Shown here one piece after another: positions 1 to 6,094 of a stretch of 7,113 bases of DNA (the stretch's first letter is position 1; each line of letters starts with the position of its first letter). The stretch is from an uncultured Gammaproteobacteria bacterium (GTDB lineage Bacteria > Pseudomonadota > Gammaproteobacteria > CAJQNE01). The stretch is from assembly GCA_905479545.1 (NCBI GenBank), contig CAJQNE010000474.1, positions 1 through 7,113 on the forward strand, written 5' to 3'. A model generated the notes under the pieces. The model had not been told where the DNA came from. It ran no database searches and was given only the letters and a program-made list of their open reading frames with translations. Position numbers and translations under genes: made by a program.

Positions 1-318
1 GGTGACGACGTGGAAATTCTGCGCGGCCGTTATGGACCGTACATTACCGACGGCAATAAGAACGCCCGCATTCCCAAAGATCGCGAGCCGGAAACCCTGA
101 AGCTGGAAGAGTGTTTAGCTCTGCTGGAAGCCGCACCTGAGCGGAAAGGCCGCGGTAAGAAGAAAGCCAGTAGCAAGAAGAAGGCTACATCGAAGAAGAC
201 GGCTTCTAAGAAAACCGCCACCAAGAAAAAAACAGTCTCAAAAAAGAAGACGGTGACTAAGAAAAAAGCCGCTGCGAAGAAGAAAACCGCAGCCAAAAAG
301 AAGACAGCCGCAAAATAG
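1..318 (+). CDS. topA: DNA topoisomerase I, C-terminal end (5' part outside window)
   Basis: This is the last 105 codons of a gene that enters from the left in frame 1 and stops at TAG 316-318. Residues 8-27 of the fragment read as RGRYGPYITDG then NARIPKD, the glycine/tyrosine-rich repeat found near the C-terminus of bacterial type IA topoisomerases (Toprim_C repeat). The stretch LEECLALLEA follows, as is usual there. The family relaxes negative supercoils by cutting one strand, but its catalytic domains are not in the window. From residue 52 on, the protein is a basic tail of 54 residues, 26 of them lysine, with Ala/Thr/Ser between; such tails probably bind DNA non-specifically. No zinc-ribbon cysteine motifs are visible in this end, unlike E. 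coli TopA. An intrinsic terminator follows 45 bases later. An unrelated protein with the same tail is possible but unlikely given the GRYGPYI block. Confidence 0.88.
   Translation, partial: GDDVEILRGRYGPYITDGNKNARIPKDREPETLKLEECLALLEAAPERKGRGKKKASSKKKATSKKTASKKTATKKKTVSKKKTVTKKKAAAKKKTAAKKKTAAK
154..315 (+). repeat. Tandem imperfect repeat coding a Lys-Ala-Thr tail
   Basis: About nine units of five or six codons, of the form [AST][ASV][STA]KK(K), run to the end of topA. The first units (ASSKKK, ATSKK, TASKK) are irregular. The last ones (TVSKKK, TVTKKK, AAAKKK, TAAKKK) are regular six-residue, 18-bp units. AAA and AAG codons are mixed, so the DNA is less repetitive than the protein. This suggests growth by unit duplication followed by synonymous drift. 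An A7 run lies at 226-232 and an A6 run at 240-245. Confidence 0.8.
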
Positions 319-362
319 GGTAAAATCTTCGCTCTGAGCTGAAATACGCTCAACAAAACCCG

Positions 363-405
363 AATCAGGCCCAGCCATTTCACGATGGCCGGGCCTGATT
401 GTTTT
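363..405 (+). terminator. Intrinsic terminator after topA
   Basis: The left arm 363-378 pairs with the right arm 385-400. There are ten outer base pairs (AATCAGGCCC with GGGCCTGATT), one A-C mismatch, then five inner pairs (GCCAT with ATGGC), closed by a six-base loop TTCACG. GTTTTA follows at once, giving a short T tract. This is a good Rho-independent terminator shape and separates topA from purE. The arms are nearly symmetric, but no T tract is found on the other strand. Confidence 0.85.
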
Positions 406-423
406 AGTCATTCATTCCAAACT

Positions 424-429
424 TACAAT
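424..429 (+). promoter_or_regulatory. Possible -10 box of the purE promoter
   Basis: TACAAT matches five of six bases of the sigma-70 -10 consensus and lies 30 bases before the purE start. This gives a leader of roughly 24 bases. No good -35 box lies 16-18 bases upstream; TTGTTT at 399-404 is poor, is 19 bases away and overlaps the terminator. No PurR-type palindrome is visible. A promoter is expected here because a terminator lies just upstream. Confidence 0.35.
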
Positions 430-459
430 CATCATTTATTAGTTAAGGGTAACCACGCT

Positions 460-966
460 ATGAGCAATACTCCTTTTGTCGCCGTGCTAACGGGCTCGGA
501 TTCTGACCTGCCAACGCTGCAAGGCACTTTTGATACACTGAAAAAACTCGGCATTCCGTTCGAAGGTCGTGTTTCCTCAGCACACCGCACGCCAGCCGCC
601 ACTCATGAATATGTAACTGACGCTGACGCTCGTGGCTGCGCCGTGTTTATCTGTGCCGCAGGCCTCGCCGCTCACCTCGCCGGTGCCGTTTCTGCCAATA
701 CCGTGAAGCCTGTAATTGGCATTCCGATTAATGGCGCGCTCGATGGGTTGGACGCACTGCTTAGCACCGTGCAAATGCCAGGCGGCATTCCTGTTGCCAC
801 TGTTGCGATCGGTTCAGCGGGTGCCAAAAACGCCGCTTACCTCGCCGCACAGATGATGGCGCTTAGCGATGCTGAATTATCACAGCGCCTGAAAGATGAC
901 CGTAAAGACAATGCTGCAGCTGTCGCGAAAAAGAACGACTCGCTTCAAGCTAAGCTAAACGGCTAA
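460..966 (+). CDS. purE: N5-carboxyaminoimidazole ribonucleotide mutase
   Basis: PurE is a cytosolic, octameric enzyme that moves the carboxyl group of N5-CAIR to C4, giving CAIR in de novo purine synthesis. The 168 residues match the usual class I length (169 in E. coli). Visible motifs are the phosphate-binding GSDSDLPT (12-19), SAHRTP (40-45) with catalytic His42, AGLAAHLAG (67-75), and [15 protein letters not shown] (104-118) followed by [12 protein letters not shown]. The loop reads AGLAAHLAG where E. coli has AGGAAHLPG. The start at 460 was chosen because homology begins at [15 protein letters not shown] and an AAGGG lies ten bases upstream. The in-frame ATG at 385 would put translation inside the topA terminator stem and add 25 unrelated residues. 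purK, the usual partner that makes N5-CAIR, does not follow; tsaC does, after a strong hairpin. The animal-type class II enzyme is less likely because the SAHRTP and VQMPGG regions are class I-like. Confidence 0.95.
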   Translation: MSNTPFVAVLTGSDSDLPTLQGTFDTLKKLGIPFEGRVSSAHRTPAATHEYVTDADARGCAVFICAAGLAAHLAGAVSANTVKPVIGIPINGALDGLDALLSTVQMPGGIPVATVAIGSAGAKNAAYLAAQMMALSDAELSQRLKDDRKDNAAAVAKKNDSLQAKLNG

Positions 967-969
967 GGT

Positions 970-1011
970 TATAGCCACAGGTTTCATGCGCTTTTGAAAC
1001 CTGTGGCTATA
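970..1011 (+). other. Perfect 17-bp hairpin between purE and tsaC
   Basis: TATAGCCACAGGTTTCA at 970-986 is exactly complementary to TGAAACCTGTGGCTATA at 995-1011, with an eight-base loop TGCGCTTT. It begins three bases after the purE stop codon and ends eleven bases before the tsaC ATG. Neither strand has a T tract after the stem, so it is not a textbook intrinsic terminator. It could protect the 3' end of purE mRNA, act as a weak two-way terminator, or affect tsaC translation. Confidence 0.85.
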
Positions 1012-1022
1012 TAAGCAACTCA

Positions 1023-1586
1023 ATGCCTATACCCGCCACCGCTCTGGATCAGGCAGTTCAGTGCCTGAAAACAGGCGGTGTAATCGCCTACCCCACCGAA
1101 GCAGTATGGGGCTTGGGCTGCGACCCGATGGACGAACAAGCCGTACTTAAGCTGTTAAAACTCAAGCGGCGTGAGGTTGCGGCGGGGGTATTGCTAGTCG
1201 CGGGCAGCCTCGATCAGCTAAGGCCTTTTCTCGGCGCGCTGGCCGCTGATCTGGAAGCATCACTATCCGAAACGTGGCCGGGCCCTACAAACTGGATACT
1301 TCCCGCCAGCGAACACTGCCCACCGTGGATTCATGGTGCACACAGAGGCGTTGGTGTGCGGGTTTCAGCCCATCCGGTTATCAACGCGCTCTGTAGCGCG
1401 TTTGGCGGGCCAATCGTTTCCACCAGTGCAAACCAACGCGGCGCACCTCCCGCGATGACCGCCGCTGAAGCCGGCTTAGTACTGAATGGCCAGCCCGACT
1501 TTATCGTGCCTGGCGAACTTGGAGGCCGCAAAAACCCCTGCGAGATCCGCAGCGGTTTCAGCGGCGAAACCTTAAGAGCCGGGTAA
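1023..1586 (+). CDS. tsaC: Threonylcarbamoyl-AMP synthase (TsaC/YrdC)
   Basis: TsaC joins L-threonine, bicarbonate and ATP into threonylcarbamoyl-AMP. The TsaBDE proteins use this to make t6A at position 37 of tRNAs that read ANN codons. The protein has 187 residues, the short YrdC form (190 in E. coli) without the C-terminal Sua5 domain. Visible signatures are AYPTEAVWGLGCDP (22-35), the basic KLKRR (46-50) in the nucleotide/substrate site, WPGPTNWILPA (85-95), GVGVRVSAHP (109-118), STSAN (133-137) and the final NPCEIRSGFSGETLR, equivalent to the PSEIR ending of the family. No Shine-Dalgarno sequence stands before ATG 1023; the preceding twelve bases are the foot of the 970-1011 hairpin and TAAGCAACTCA. 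It may be translated from purE read-through mRNA or from a leader-poor transcript. The tsaC-hemF pairing is common in gammaproteobacteria. Confidence 0.95.
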   Translation: MPIPATALDQAVQCLKTGGVIAYPTEAVWGLGCDPMDEQAVLKLLKLKRREVAAGVLLVAGSLDQLRPFLGALAADLEASLSETWPGPTNWILPASEHCPPWIHGAHRGVGVRVSAHPVINALCSAFGGPIVSTSANQRGAPPAMTAAEAGLVLNGQPDFIVPGELGGRKNPCEIRSGFSGETLRAG

Positions 1587-1600
1587 GAGAATGTTATTAT
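1572..1600 (+). promoter_or_regulatory. Candidate sigma-70 promoter for hemF
   Basis: TTAAGA (1572-1577, four of six -35 bases) and TATTAT (1595-1600, five of six -10 bases) are 17 bases apart. The -35 box overlaps the last codons of tsaC. Transcription would begin near 1607, leaving a leader of about 70 bases before the hemF ATG. This is a pattern match only; hemF could equally be read from upstream, since no terminator lies between tsaC and hemF. Confidence 0.4.
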
Positions 1601-1676
1601 CGACGCATTCCACTTTATTTAGACGAGCCTTAGCCTGCCGCTAATAACCGTCCGCTAAATAGCTGCAGAACACTCT

Positions 1677-2591
1677 ATGAACCAAAAACCTCTCGTCAGC
1701 GAATACCTGCTGAAGCTCCAGCAAACCATATGTGAGCAGGTCTTGGATCTGGATCCAACACTTACGGAGCAACGCGATGAGTGGCAGCGTGAGGAAGGCG
1801 GTGGCGGAATTAGCCGGGCATTTGCCGGTGGTGAGGTGTTTGATAAAGGCGGTGTCAATTTCTCGCATGTAATGGGTAGCAAGCTGCCACCTTCTGCTAC
1901 TGCGGCCCGACCCGAACTCGTTGGCCGCGGCTTTGAAGCGATGGGTGTTTCCATCGTTCTACACCCCAAAAACCCTTATGCACCGACCTCGCACTGCAAT
2001 GTGCGGTTTTTCATCGCCGCAAAAGCCGGCTGCGAGCCGGTCTGGTGGTTTGGCGGTGGTTACGATTTAACACCGTACTACGGCTTCATAGCGGACTGCG
2101 AACACTGGCATCAAACAGCAAAAAACGCCTGCGACAGCTTTGCCGCTGACACCTATACCAAGTATAAAAAATGGTGTGACGAATATTTCTATATCAAACA
2201 CCGTGATGAACCACGCGGCATCGGCGGGCTGTTTTTTGACGACCTGAATGGCGACGGTAACGATGCCGATTTTGAACCTTGCTTCAACTTTATGCAGGCC
2301 ATCGGCAATAGCTATATGCCCGCCTACCTGCCGATTATCGAACGACGCAAAGACAGCGCATTCGGTGAGCGGGAGTCCAACTGGCAGCAGATCCGCCGTG
2401 GTCGCTATGTTGAATTCAATCTGGTGTGGGATCGCGGCACACTATTCGGGCTGCAAAGTGGTGGCCGGACGGAGTCCATTCTTATGTCTATGCCACCGAA
2501 TGTTCAATGGCATTATCAACACGAGCCGGAACCGGGCAGCGCTGAAGCCGCGTTGCTGAACGACTACCTTATTGGTCGCGACTGGGTTTAG
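1677..2591 (+). CDS. hemF: Oxygen-dependent coproporphyrinogen III oxidase
   Basis: HemF uses O2 to decarboxylate two propionate side chains of coproporphyrinogen III, giving protoporphyrinogen IX for haem synthesis in the cytosol. The 304 residues match the family (299 in E. coli) and the frame is intact. Blocks seen in order are [13 protein letters not shown] (55-67), [18 protein letters not shown] (95-112), [15 protein letters not shown] (123-137), [16 protein letters not shown] (175-190), [19 protein letters not shown] (242-260) and [12 protein letters not shown] (263-274). His96, His106, His145 and His175 are all present at the same numbers as the conserved histidines I recall being studied in E. 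coli HemF. The start has only a weak ribosome site, but the N-terminal residues align with the family and no better start exists. aroE, a frequent next gene, is absent; a palindromic element with seven T ends the unit. The presence of HemF implies growth with oxygen. Confidence 0.97.
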   Translation: MNQKPLVSEYLLKLQQTICEQVLDLDPTLTEQRDEWQREEGGGGISRAFAGGEVFDKGGVNFSHVMGSKLPPSATAARPELVGRGFEAMGVSIVLHPKNPYAPTSHCNVRFFIAAKAGCEPVWWFGGGYDLTPYYGFIADCEHWHQTAKNACDSFAADTYTKYKKWCDEYFYIKHRDEPRGIGGLFFDDLNGDGNDADFEPCFNFMQAIGNSYMPAYLPIIERRKDSAFGERESNWQQIRRGRYVEFNLVWDRGTLFGLQSGGRTESILMSMPPNVQWHYQHEPEPGSAEAALLNDYLIGRDWV

Positions 2592-2610
2592 ACGGCAGAG
2601 GGTGTTGTTA

Positions 2611-2700
2611 AACGGCGTCATCGCGAGCATAGCGCGGCGACCTCTAAGTTAAAAGGTAGTGAGATTGCCGCGCTACGATCGCAAAGACAGGCGTTTTTTT
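2611..2700 (+). terminator. Degenerate long hairpin with T7 tract, probable hemF terminator
   Basis: The left arm 2611-2644 and right arm 2661-2696 are imperfect inverted repeats. I count about 27 of 34 positions complementary, with an uninterrupted core TAGCGCGGC paired with GCCGCGCTA, and several mismatches that would be G-U pairs in RNA. The loop is about 16 bases, A/T-rich. Seven T at 2694-2700 follow the right arm, so termination of hemF is plausible. On the minus strand the hairpin is followed only by GTTT, so it is a weak terminator for the convergent phosphate permease. The arms resemble the dispersed GTCATTGCGAGC palindromes found in many bacterial genomes, which makes this possibly an old repeat copy. 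Confidence 0.65.
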
Positions 2701-2744
2701 AGTTTTGCGACGCCCTCGGCAACCGCACCAACATGAAAAGAGCG

Positions 2745-4286
2745 CTATAGCAGGCTGATAACAAAATACAGACCGGCCGCCAATAAACCCGAAATGGGTA
2801 CCGTAACCACCCAGGCAATAATAATGCGGAACATCAGCGCACGCTCCACCAGCGCTTCGCTCGGTTGCGGCTGCTTGCTAGCGGTACGGAGTTTAAATCG
2901 CGAGCCGGTGGTCGCTTCCAGGTTGCGAATTATCGCTACTTTACCGGCCACTGATGCGTCGTGGAACTCTTCCAGCACCTGCTGAAGGCTCGTCGGGTTT
3001 TCACCATGCGAATCGTGAATTAGCTGCAGATGGTGAGCATGTTGTCGCTTGAGGAATTCGCGCAGGAAGCCTACCCCGAAAATTGCGCCGATAGCGGTGT
3101 GGGTCGAGCTAACCGGTAAGCCTAGTTGACTGGCAATTATCACCGTAATCGCCGCCGACATAGCTACACAGAAAGCCCGCATCCGGTCGAGGTCGGTTAT
3201 TTTGCTGCCGACGGTGCGGATTAGCTTAGGACCGAAAAAGGCCAGTCCGAGCGAAATACCAATAGCACCAATCAGCATGACCCATAGCGGTATTGGGGCT
3301 TTCCCGGCAACCGTTCCAGCTTCTATCGCCTGGTGAATGGCTGCGAGCGGACCAATCGCATTGGCGACATCGTTAGAGCCATGAGCGAAACTGAGCAGAG
3401 CCGCAGCGAATATCAGCGGCCATGTGAATAATGTGTTTACTTCAGCCTTGGTATTTTCCAGGTTGCTCGCCTGACGGGCAATAACCGGTCGCAGAGCGAA
3501 GAAACCTCCTATCGCAATAGCCAAACCGACTGCAGCGGCAGTGACAAACTCTACCTTCAGAACGTTTTTTACACCCTTTAGGATCAGGTAGGTGGCAAAT
3601 GCCCACACCATAAGAGCGACAAGAACAGGCACCGTGCGGGCAGCGGCTTCCGCCATGCGGGGCTGGTAGGTAATGCGGCGTTTAATAAAATACAAAAAGC
3701 ACGCGGCTATTATGCCGCCAAGCACCGGCGAAATGACCCAGCTGCCAACGATAGCGGCTAAGGTGCTCCAGTTTGCAACGCCCAAGCCACCGGCGGCCAA
3801 ACCGGCTCCGAGCACGCCGCCAACAATAGAATGGGTGGTAGAAACCGGCGCGCCCAGTACAGTAGCAATATTTAGCCAAACCGCACCCGCTAACAACGCC
3901 GCGAGCATAAGCGAAATAAAGCTGTCGGTACTGCCAACCAGCGACGGATCAATAATGCCACTTTTGATGGTACTAACAACCCCACCACCGGCAACTAACG
4001 CGCCGGCAGCCTCAAACAGTGCCGCAATGGCAATCGCCGCCGTTAAAGTCAACGCGCCCGAACCCACCGCCGGGCCGACGTTATTAGCGACATCATTGGC
4101 ACCGATATTCATCGCCATATAACCGCCGACGAGGGCGCCGGCCAATAGCATGATGCCGTGATTGCCGCTGACGCCGTACTCAGAAAATATGAACACCGCG
4201 ATGAGACCGAAATAAATCAACCCACAAACAGCAGCCGCCCATAAATTAACCGAGCCACGGGAGTTATTTTGCATAGAGCCTGCCAT
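2745..4286 (-). CDS. PiT-family inorganic phosphate permease
   Basis: This is an inner-membrane carrier, PF01384 (PHO4) family, expected to import metal-phosphate by symport with H+ or Na+. It has 513 residues (E. coli PitA has 499). The two inverted half-signatures are clear: GANDVANNVGPAVGSGALTL at 62-81 and GSNDVANAIGPLAA at 303-316. Each is followed by a VSTTHSIVGG (148-157) or VSSTHTAIGA (392-401) block. About ten to twelve hydrophobic helices are visible, with the N-terminal one at 15-35. A hydrophilic stretch at about 410-482, rich in His and charged residues, precedes the last helix (485-510). Met1 (4286) and Met5 (4274) are both possible starts; neither has a strong ribosome site, although GGCAGG lies before Met5. 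No DUF47/PhoU-like gene accompanies it. Sulfate transport (CysP-type members) is possible but less likely. It stands alone, convergent with hemF. Confidence 0.92.
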   Translation of the reverse strand: MAGSMQNNSRGSVNLWAAAVCGLIYFGLIAVFIFSEYGVSGNHGIMLLAGALVGGYMAMNIGANDVANNVGPAVGSGALTLTAAIAIAALFEAAGALVAGGGVVSTIKSGIIDPSLVGSTDSFISLMLAALLAGAVWLNIATVLGAPVSTTHSIVGGVLGAGLAAGGLGVANWSTLAAIVGSWVISPVLGGIIAACFLYFIKRRITYQPRMAEAAARTVPVLVALMVWAFATYLILKGVKNVLKVEFVTAAAVGLAIAIGGFFALRPVIARQASNLENTKAEVNTLFTWPLIFAAALLSFAHGSNDVANAIGPLAAIHQAIEAGTVAGKAPIPLWVMLIGAIGISLGLAFFGPKLIRTVGSKITDLDRMRAFCVAMSAAITVIIASQLGLPVSSTHTAIGAIFGVGFLREFLKRQHAHHLQLIHDSHGENPTSLQQVLEEFHDASVAGKVAIIRNLEATTGSRFKLRTASKQPQPSEALVERALMFRIIIAWVVTVPISGLLAAGLYFVISLL

Positions 4287-4645
4287 CGTCGCTTATAAGT
4301 TGGAGTCGAAATGATGGGTTTACCACTGGCGCGCCTGGTGAGTTATCGCTATCAGTTGAGAACTACTGCATACAACACACGCCACTGTCGCAGCAGCAGA
4401 TAGGCTGCTTGGATACTACCCAATTTTTTTGCCTGCCACAGAGTCTTAACAACCAAGGACAACACCGAGGTTCCAGCTAGCCGCTTGCGGGCGGCACGTC
4501 AGCTTTCGTGCCGATTTAGGCAAACAGCCTGACACTTACAACTTGAATTCAGCTTTCCAAATTACCCACGCCGACTTAAGTTTGAATCAGCGTGGGTACT
4601 TAGGAACAGTTTCGAGAACTATCCAGAGCGATATGCCGGAGCGGA
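4287..4645. other. 359-bp non-coding region between the two transporters
   Basis: No credible gene is present on either strand. The right end is the 3' side of the MFS gene and the left end is the leader of the phosphate permease gene; both are read on the minus strand. It holds several small inverted repeats: 4322-4339 (around GGCGCGCC, with a two-base bulge), 4392-4409 (AGCAGC/GCTGCT), 4492-4513 (CGGCACG/CGTGCCG) and 4563-4598 (see its own entry). A run of seven T lies at 4424-4430. I see no convincing promoter for the permease, no Pho box and no tRNA. Confidence 0.7.
4563..4598 (-). terminator. Possible weak terminator hairpin after the MFS gene
   Basis: TACCCACGC (4563-4571) and GCGTGGGTA (4590-4598) form nine perfect pairs around an 18-base loop that contains CTTAAG. 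It lies about 48 bases beyond the stop codon of the minus-strand MFS gene. On that strand only AATTT follows, so the T tract is poor. A role in ending or protecting the MFS transcript is an inference. Confidence 0.4.
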
Positions 4646-5962
4646 CTATTGGGCCTGCGGTTTCCGCCGGGAATGCAGCCACAGGGCCAATAGGGTGCCT
4701 AAAGCACCCGAAAGCAGGTAGGAAGCAACAGCACCTTCACCGAAATTCAAACCCAGCCATAGCGCAATAAGTGGTGCAAAACCTGCACCGAGCAACCAGC
4801 CAAGCTCGTGTGTTACCAACGCGCCACTGTAGCGGTGCCGACTGTCGAAGCTTGAGTTCAGCGCACCGGCAGATTGAGCAAGCGAAAAACCGAGCAGAGC
4901 AAAACCGGTCAGAATGAACGCCCAGGCGCCGAATTGCGTGCTACCGAAAATCGGCGCTGGAAGTGTAAACAGCACTATCATGACAGCACCGATGCCGAGC
5001 ATTTTTTCCCGACCGATCCGATCGGAAATCTTACCGGAAATAATCATGGTAATAAGGCACAGAATGCCGCCGGCTATCTGCAGCCAAAGCAGGGTTTCCA
5101 ACGAAAACTCATCTGGCTTTAGGAGCACCCATGCCAACGGGTAGATCGTTACCAGGTTAAACAATGCATAGCTCGCCAATGGGGCAAGAGCACCAATAAC
5201 AATGGCACCAGACCAATTTTTAAACAGCTCGCCAAGTGGTGATGGCACCAAGTCCTGATGATGGAATAACTCCTCAGACTCCGGCGCTACTGCCATGCGG
5301 AGACGAGCAAACAGTGTTACCACGTTAATAGCAAAAGCGGTAAAGAAAGCGAATCGCCACCCCCATGCTGTGAATTCTTCAGCGGGAACTGTCGAATACA
5401 AGTAAGCGAACAAACAAATAGCGACCAGGAATCCGATTGGTGCACCGATCTGCGCGATCATTGCATACCAACCGCGGCGCTCAGGCGGTGAGGTCAATGC
5501 CAGCAGCGACGGCAAGCCATCCCAGGCACCACCTACGGCCATGCCCTGGCAGACCCGGAGCACCGCCAGAACCGTAATCGCAGTTCCACCAATCGCGGCG
5601 TAACCCGGCAGAAAACCGATCACTACGGTCGCAGTTCCGAGCAACATCAGTGCGCTCGTTAGCTTAGCGGCCCGGCCATAACGATCCTGCACCACACGAA
5701 ACACTACGGCACCAATCGGCCGGGCGACAAAACCCAGCGAAAAGATCAGAAACGAATAAAATAAAGCATCTTCAGCGCTGGCGAAGGGGAAGAACAGCCC
5801 CGGAAAAACCAGCGCAGAGGCTATACCGTAAACAAAAAAATCGAAAAACTCTCCGACCCGGCCAATGATCACACCTACCGCGATTTCATCCGGCCGGCCA
5901 ACGGGCCCGATCTCGCTATCTAATTCGGGTACGCTGCTGGGTGCTGAGGCACTGCTGGACAT
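4646..5962 (-). CDS. MFS transporter, metabolite:H+ symporter-like, cyo-associated
   Basis: This is an inner-membrane carrier of 438 residues with about twelve hydrophobic helices. EFFDFFVYG (38-46) corresponds to the EWYDFF block of the MHS (ProP/KgtP-like) group. GFVARPIGAVVF (77-88), LRVCQGMAVGGAWDG (135-149), WGWRFAFF (200-207) and GKISDRIGREK (310-320) agree with that group. In the first cytoplasmic loop, the usual GHFGDRxGRK reads as RVVQDRYGRAAK (89-100), so the first motif A glycine is missing while Asp93, Arg94, Gly96 and Arg97 remain. The substrate cannot be told from the sequence. The start at 5962 was chosen because GAGGAAG lies six bases upstream (5969-5975); in-frame ATGs at 5977 and 6007 lack a ribosome site. 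It is divergent from cyoA, and from memory related MFS genes sit beside cyo operons in several proteobacteria. A link to the oxidase, if any, is unproven. Confidence 0.88.
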   Translation of the reverse strand: MSSSASAPSSVPELDSEIGPVGRPDEIAVGVIIGRVGEFFDFFVYGIASALVFPGLFFPFASAEDALFYSFLIFSLGFVARPIGAVVFRVVQDRYGRAAKLTSALMLLGTATVVIGFLPGYAAIGGTAITVLAVLRVCQGMAVGGAWDGLPSLLALTSPPERRGWYAMIAQIGAPIGFLVAICLFAYLYSTVPAEEFTAWGWRFAFFTAFAINVVTLFARLRMAVAPESEELFHHQDLVPSPLGELFKNWSGAIVIGALAPLASYALFNLVTIYPLAWVLLKPDEFSLETLLWLQIAGGILCLITMIISGKISDRIGREKMLGIGAVMIVLFTLPAPIFGSTQFGAWAFILTGFALLGFSLAQSAGALNSSFDSRHRYSGALVTHELGWLLGAGFAPLIALWLGLNFGEGAVASYLLSGALGTLLALWLHSRRKPQAQ

Positions 5963-5968
5963 TGCGCT

Positions 5969-5975
5969 CTTCCTC
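5969..5975 (-). promoter_or_regulatory. Ribosome binding site deciding the MFS start
   Basis: On the minus strand GAGGAAG stands six bases before ATG 5962-5960. This is the only good Shine-Dalgarno sequence in this leader and favours the third in-frame ATG over those at 5977 and 6007. Confidence 0.75.
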
Positions 5976-6013
5976 ATATTCGTTGTAATTTCACCCGCGG
6001 GTTTCATTCAGCA

Positions 6014-6019
6014 TTTATA
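6014..6019 (-). promoter_or_regulatory. Possible -10 box for the MFS gene
   Basis: The minus strand reads TATAAA followed by T. A transcript from here would begin close to the ATG at 6007-6005 and leave a leader of about 40-45 bases before the favoured start at 5962. No -35 box is found 16-18 bases upstream; the adjacent TTGAC is too close to serve. Confidence 0.3.
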
Positions 6020-6062
6020 GTCAACGCTTGGGTTCCGGGGCCTTCTGGTTTAGAGTCTAGGC

Positions 6063-6068
6063 TAAAAT
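6063..6068 (+). promoter_or_regulatory. Possible -10 box for cyoA
   Basis: TAAAAT matches five of six -10 bases and would start transcription about 20 bases before the cyoA ATG. No recognisable -35 box lies at the right distance, so an activator may be needed. No FNR/ANR-type TTGAT-N4-ATCAA site is seen in the divergent region. Confidence 0.4.
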
Positions 6069-6083
6069 CCCGCTCTGTGAAAC

Positions 6084-6088
6084 AGGAG
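6084..6088 (+). promoter_or_regulatory. Ribosome binding site of cyoA
   Basis: AGGAG lies six bases before ATG 6095. This sets the start there and rules out the in-frame GTG at 6077, which is upstream of this site. Confidence 0.85.
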
Positions 6089-6094
6089 TTCTCC

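Noticed and set aside
226..245. Programmed frameshift site in the A7/A6 runs of the topA tail
   Set aside because: The A7 run is preceded by G in the wrong phase for an A-AAA-AAG-type heptamer, and no stem or alternative product supports it.
30..383. Phenylalanine-rich open frame on the minus strand
   Set aside because: It is the antisense of the lysine-rich topA tail; AAG/AAA codons read as CTT/TTT. The composition is an artefact.
385..459. Extended N-terminus of PurE from the ATG at 385
   Set aside because: The ATG is inside the right arm of the topA terminator, the 25 added residues match nothing in the family, and a better start with AAGGG lies at 460.
2248..2559. 103-codon plus-strand frame inside hemF
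   Set aside because: It overlaps highly conserved HemF blocks in another frame and shows no domain of its own.
3673..4122. 149-codon plus-strand frame within the permease gene
   Set aside because: It lies fully antisense to conserved PiT coding sequence and has an Ala/Pro/Thr-rich composition typical of a shadow frame.
4392..4430. Plus-strand terminator made of AGCAGC/GCTGCT plus T7
   Set aside because: The stem is only six pairs, the T run is about 14 bases away from it, and no plus-strand gene lies upstream to be terminated.
4422..4445. Possible Pho box upstream of the phosphate permease
   Set aside because: The minus strand has one CTGTGGCA-like half near an A-rich spacer, but no second half-site with the 11-base period of CTGTCAT repeats.
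6077..6094. GTG start for cyoA adding six residues
   Set aside because: AGGAG lies downstream of this GTG, and the lipoprotein signal is of normal length from ATG 6095.
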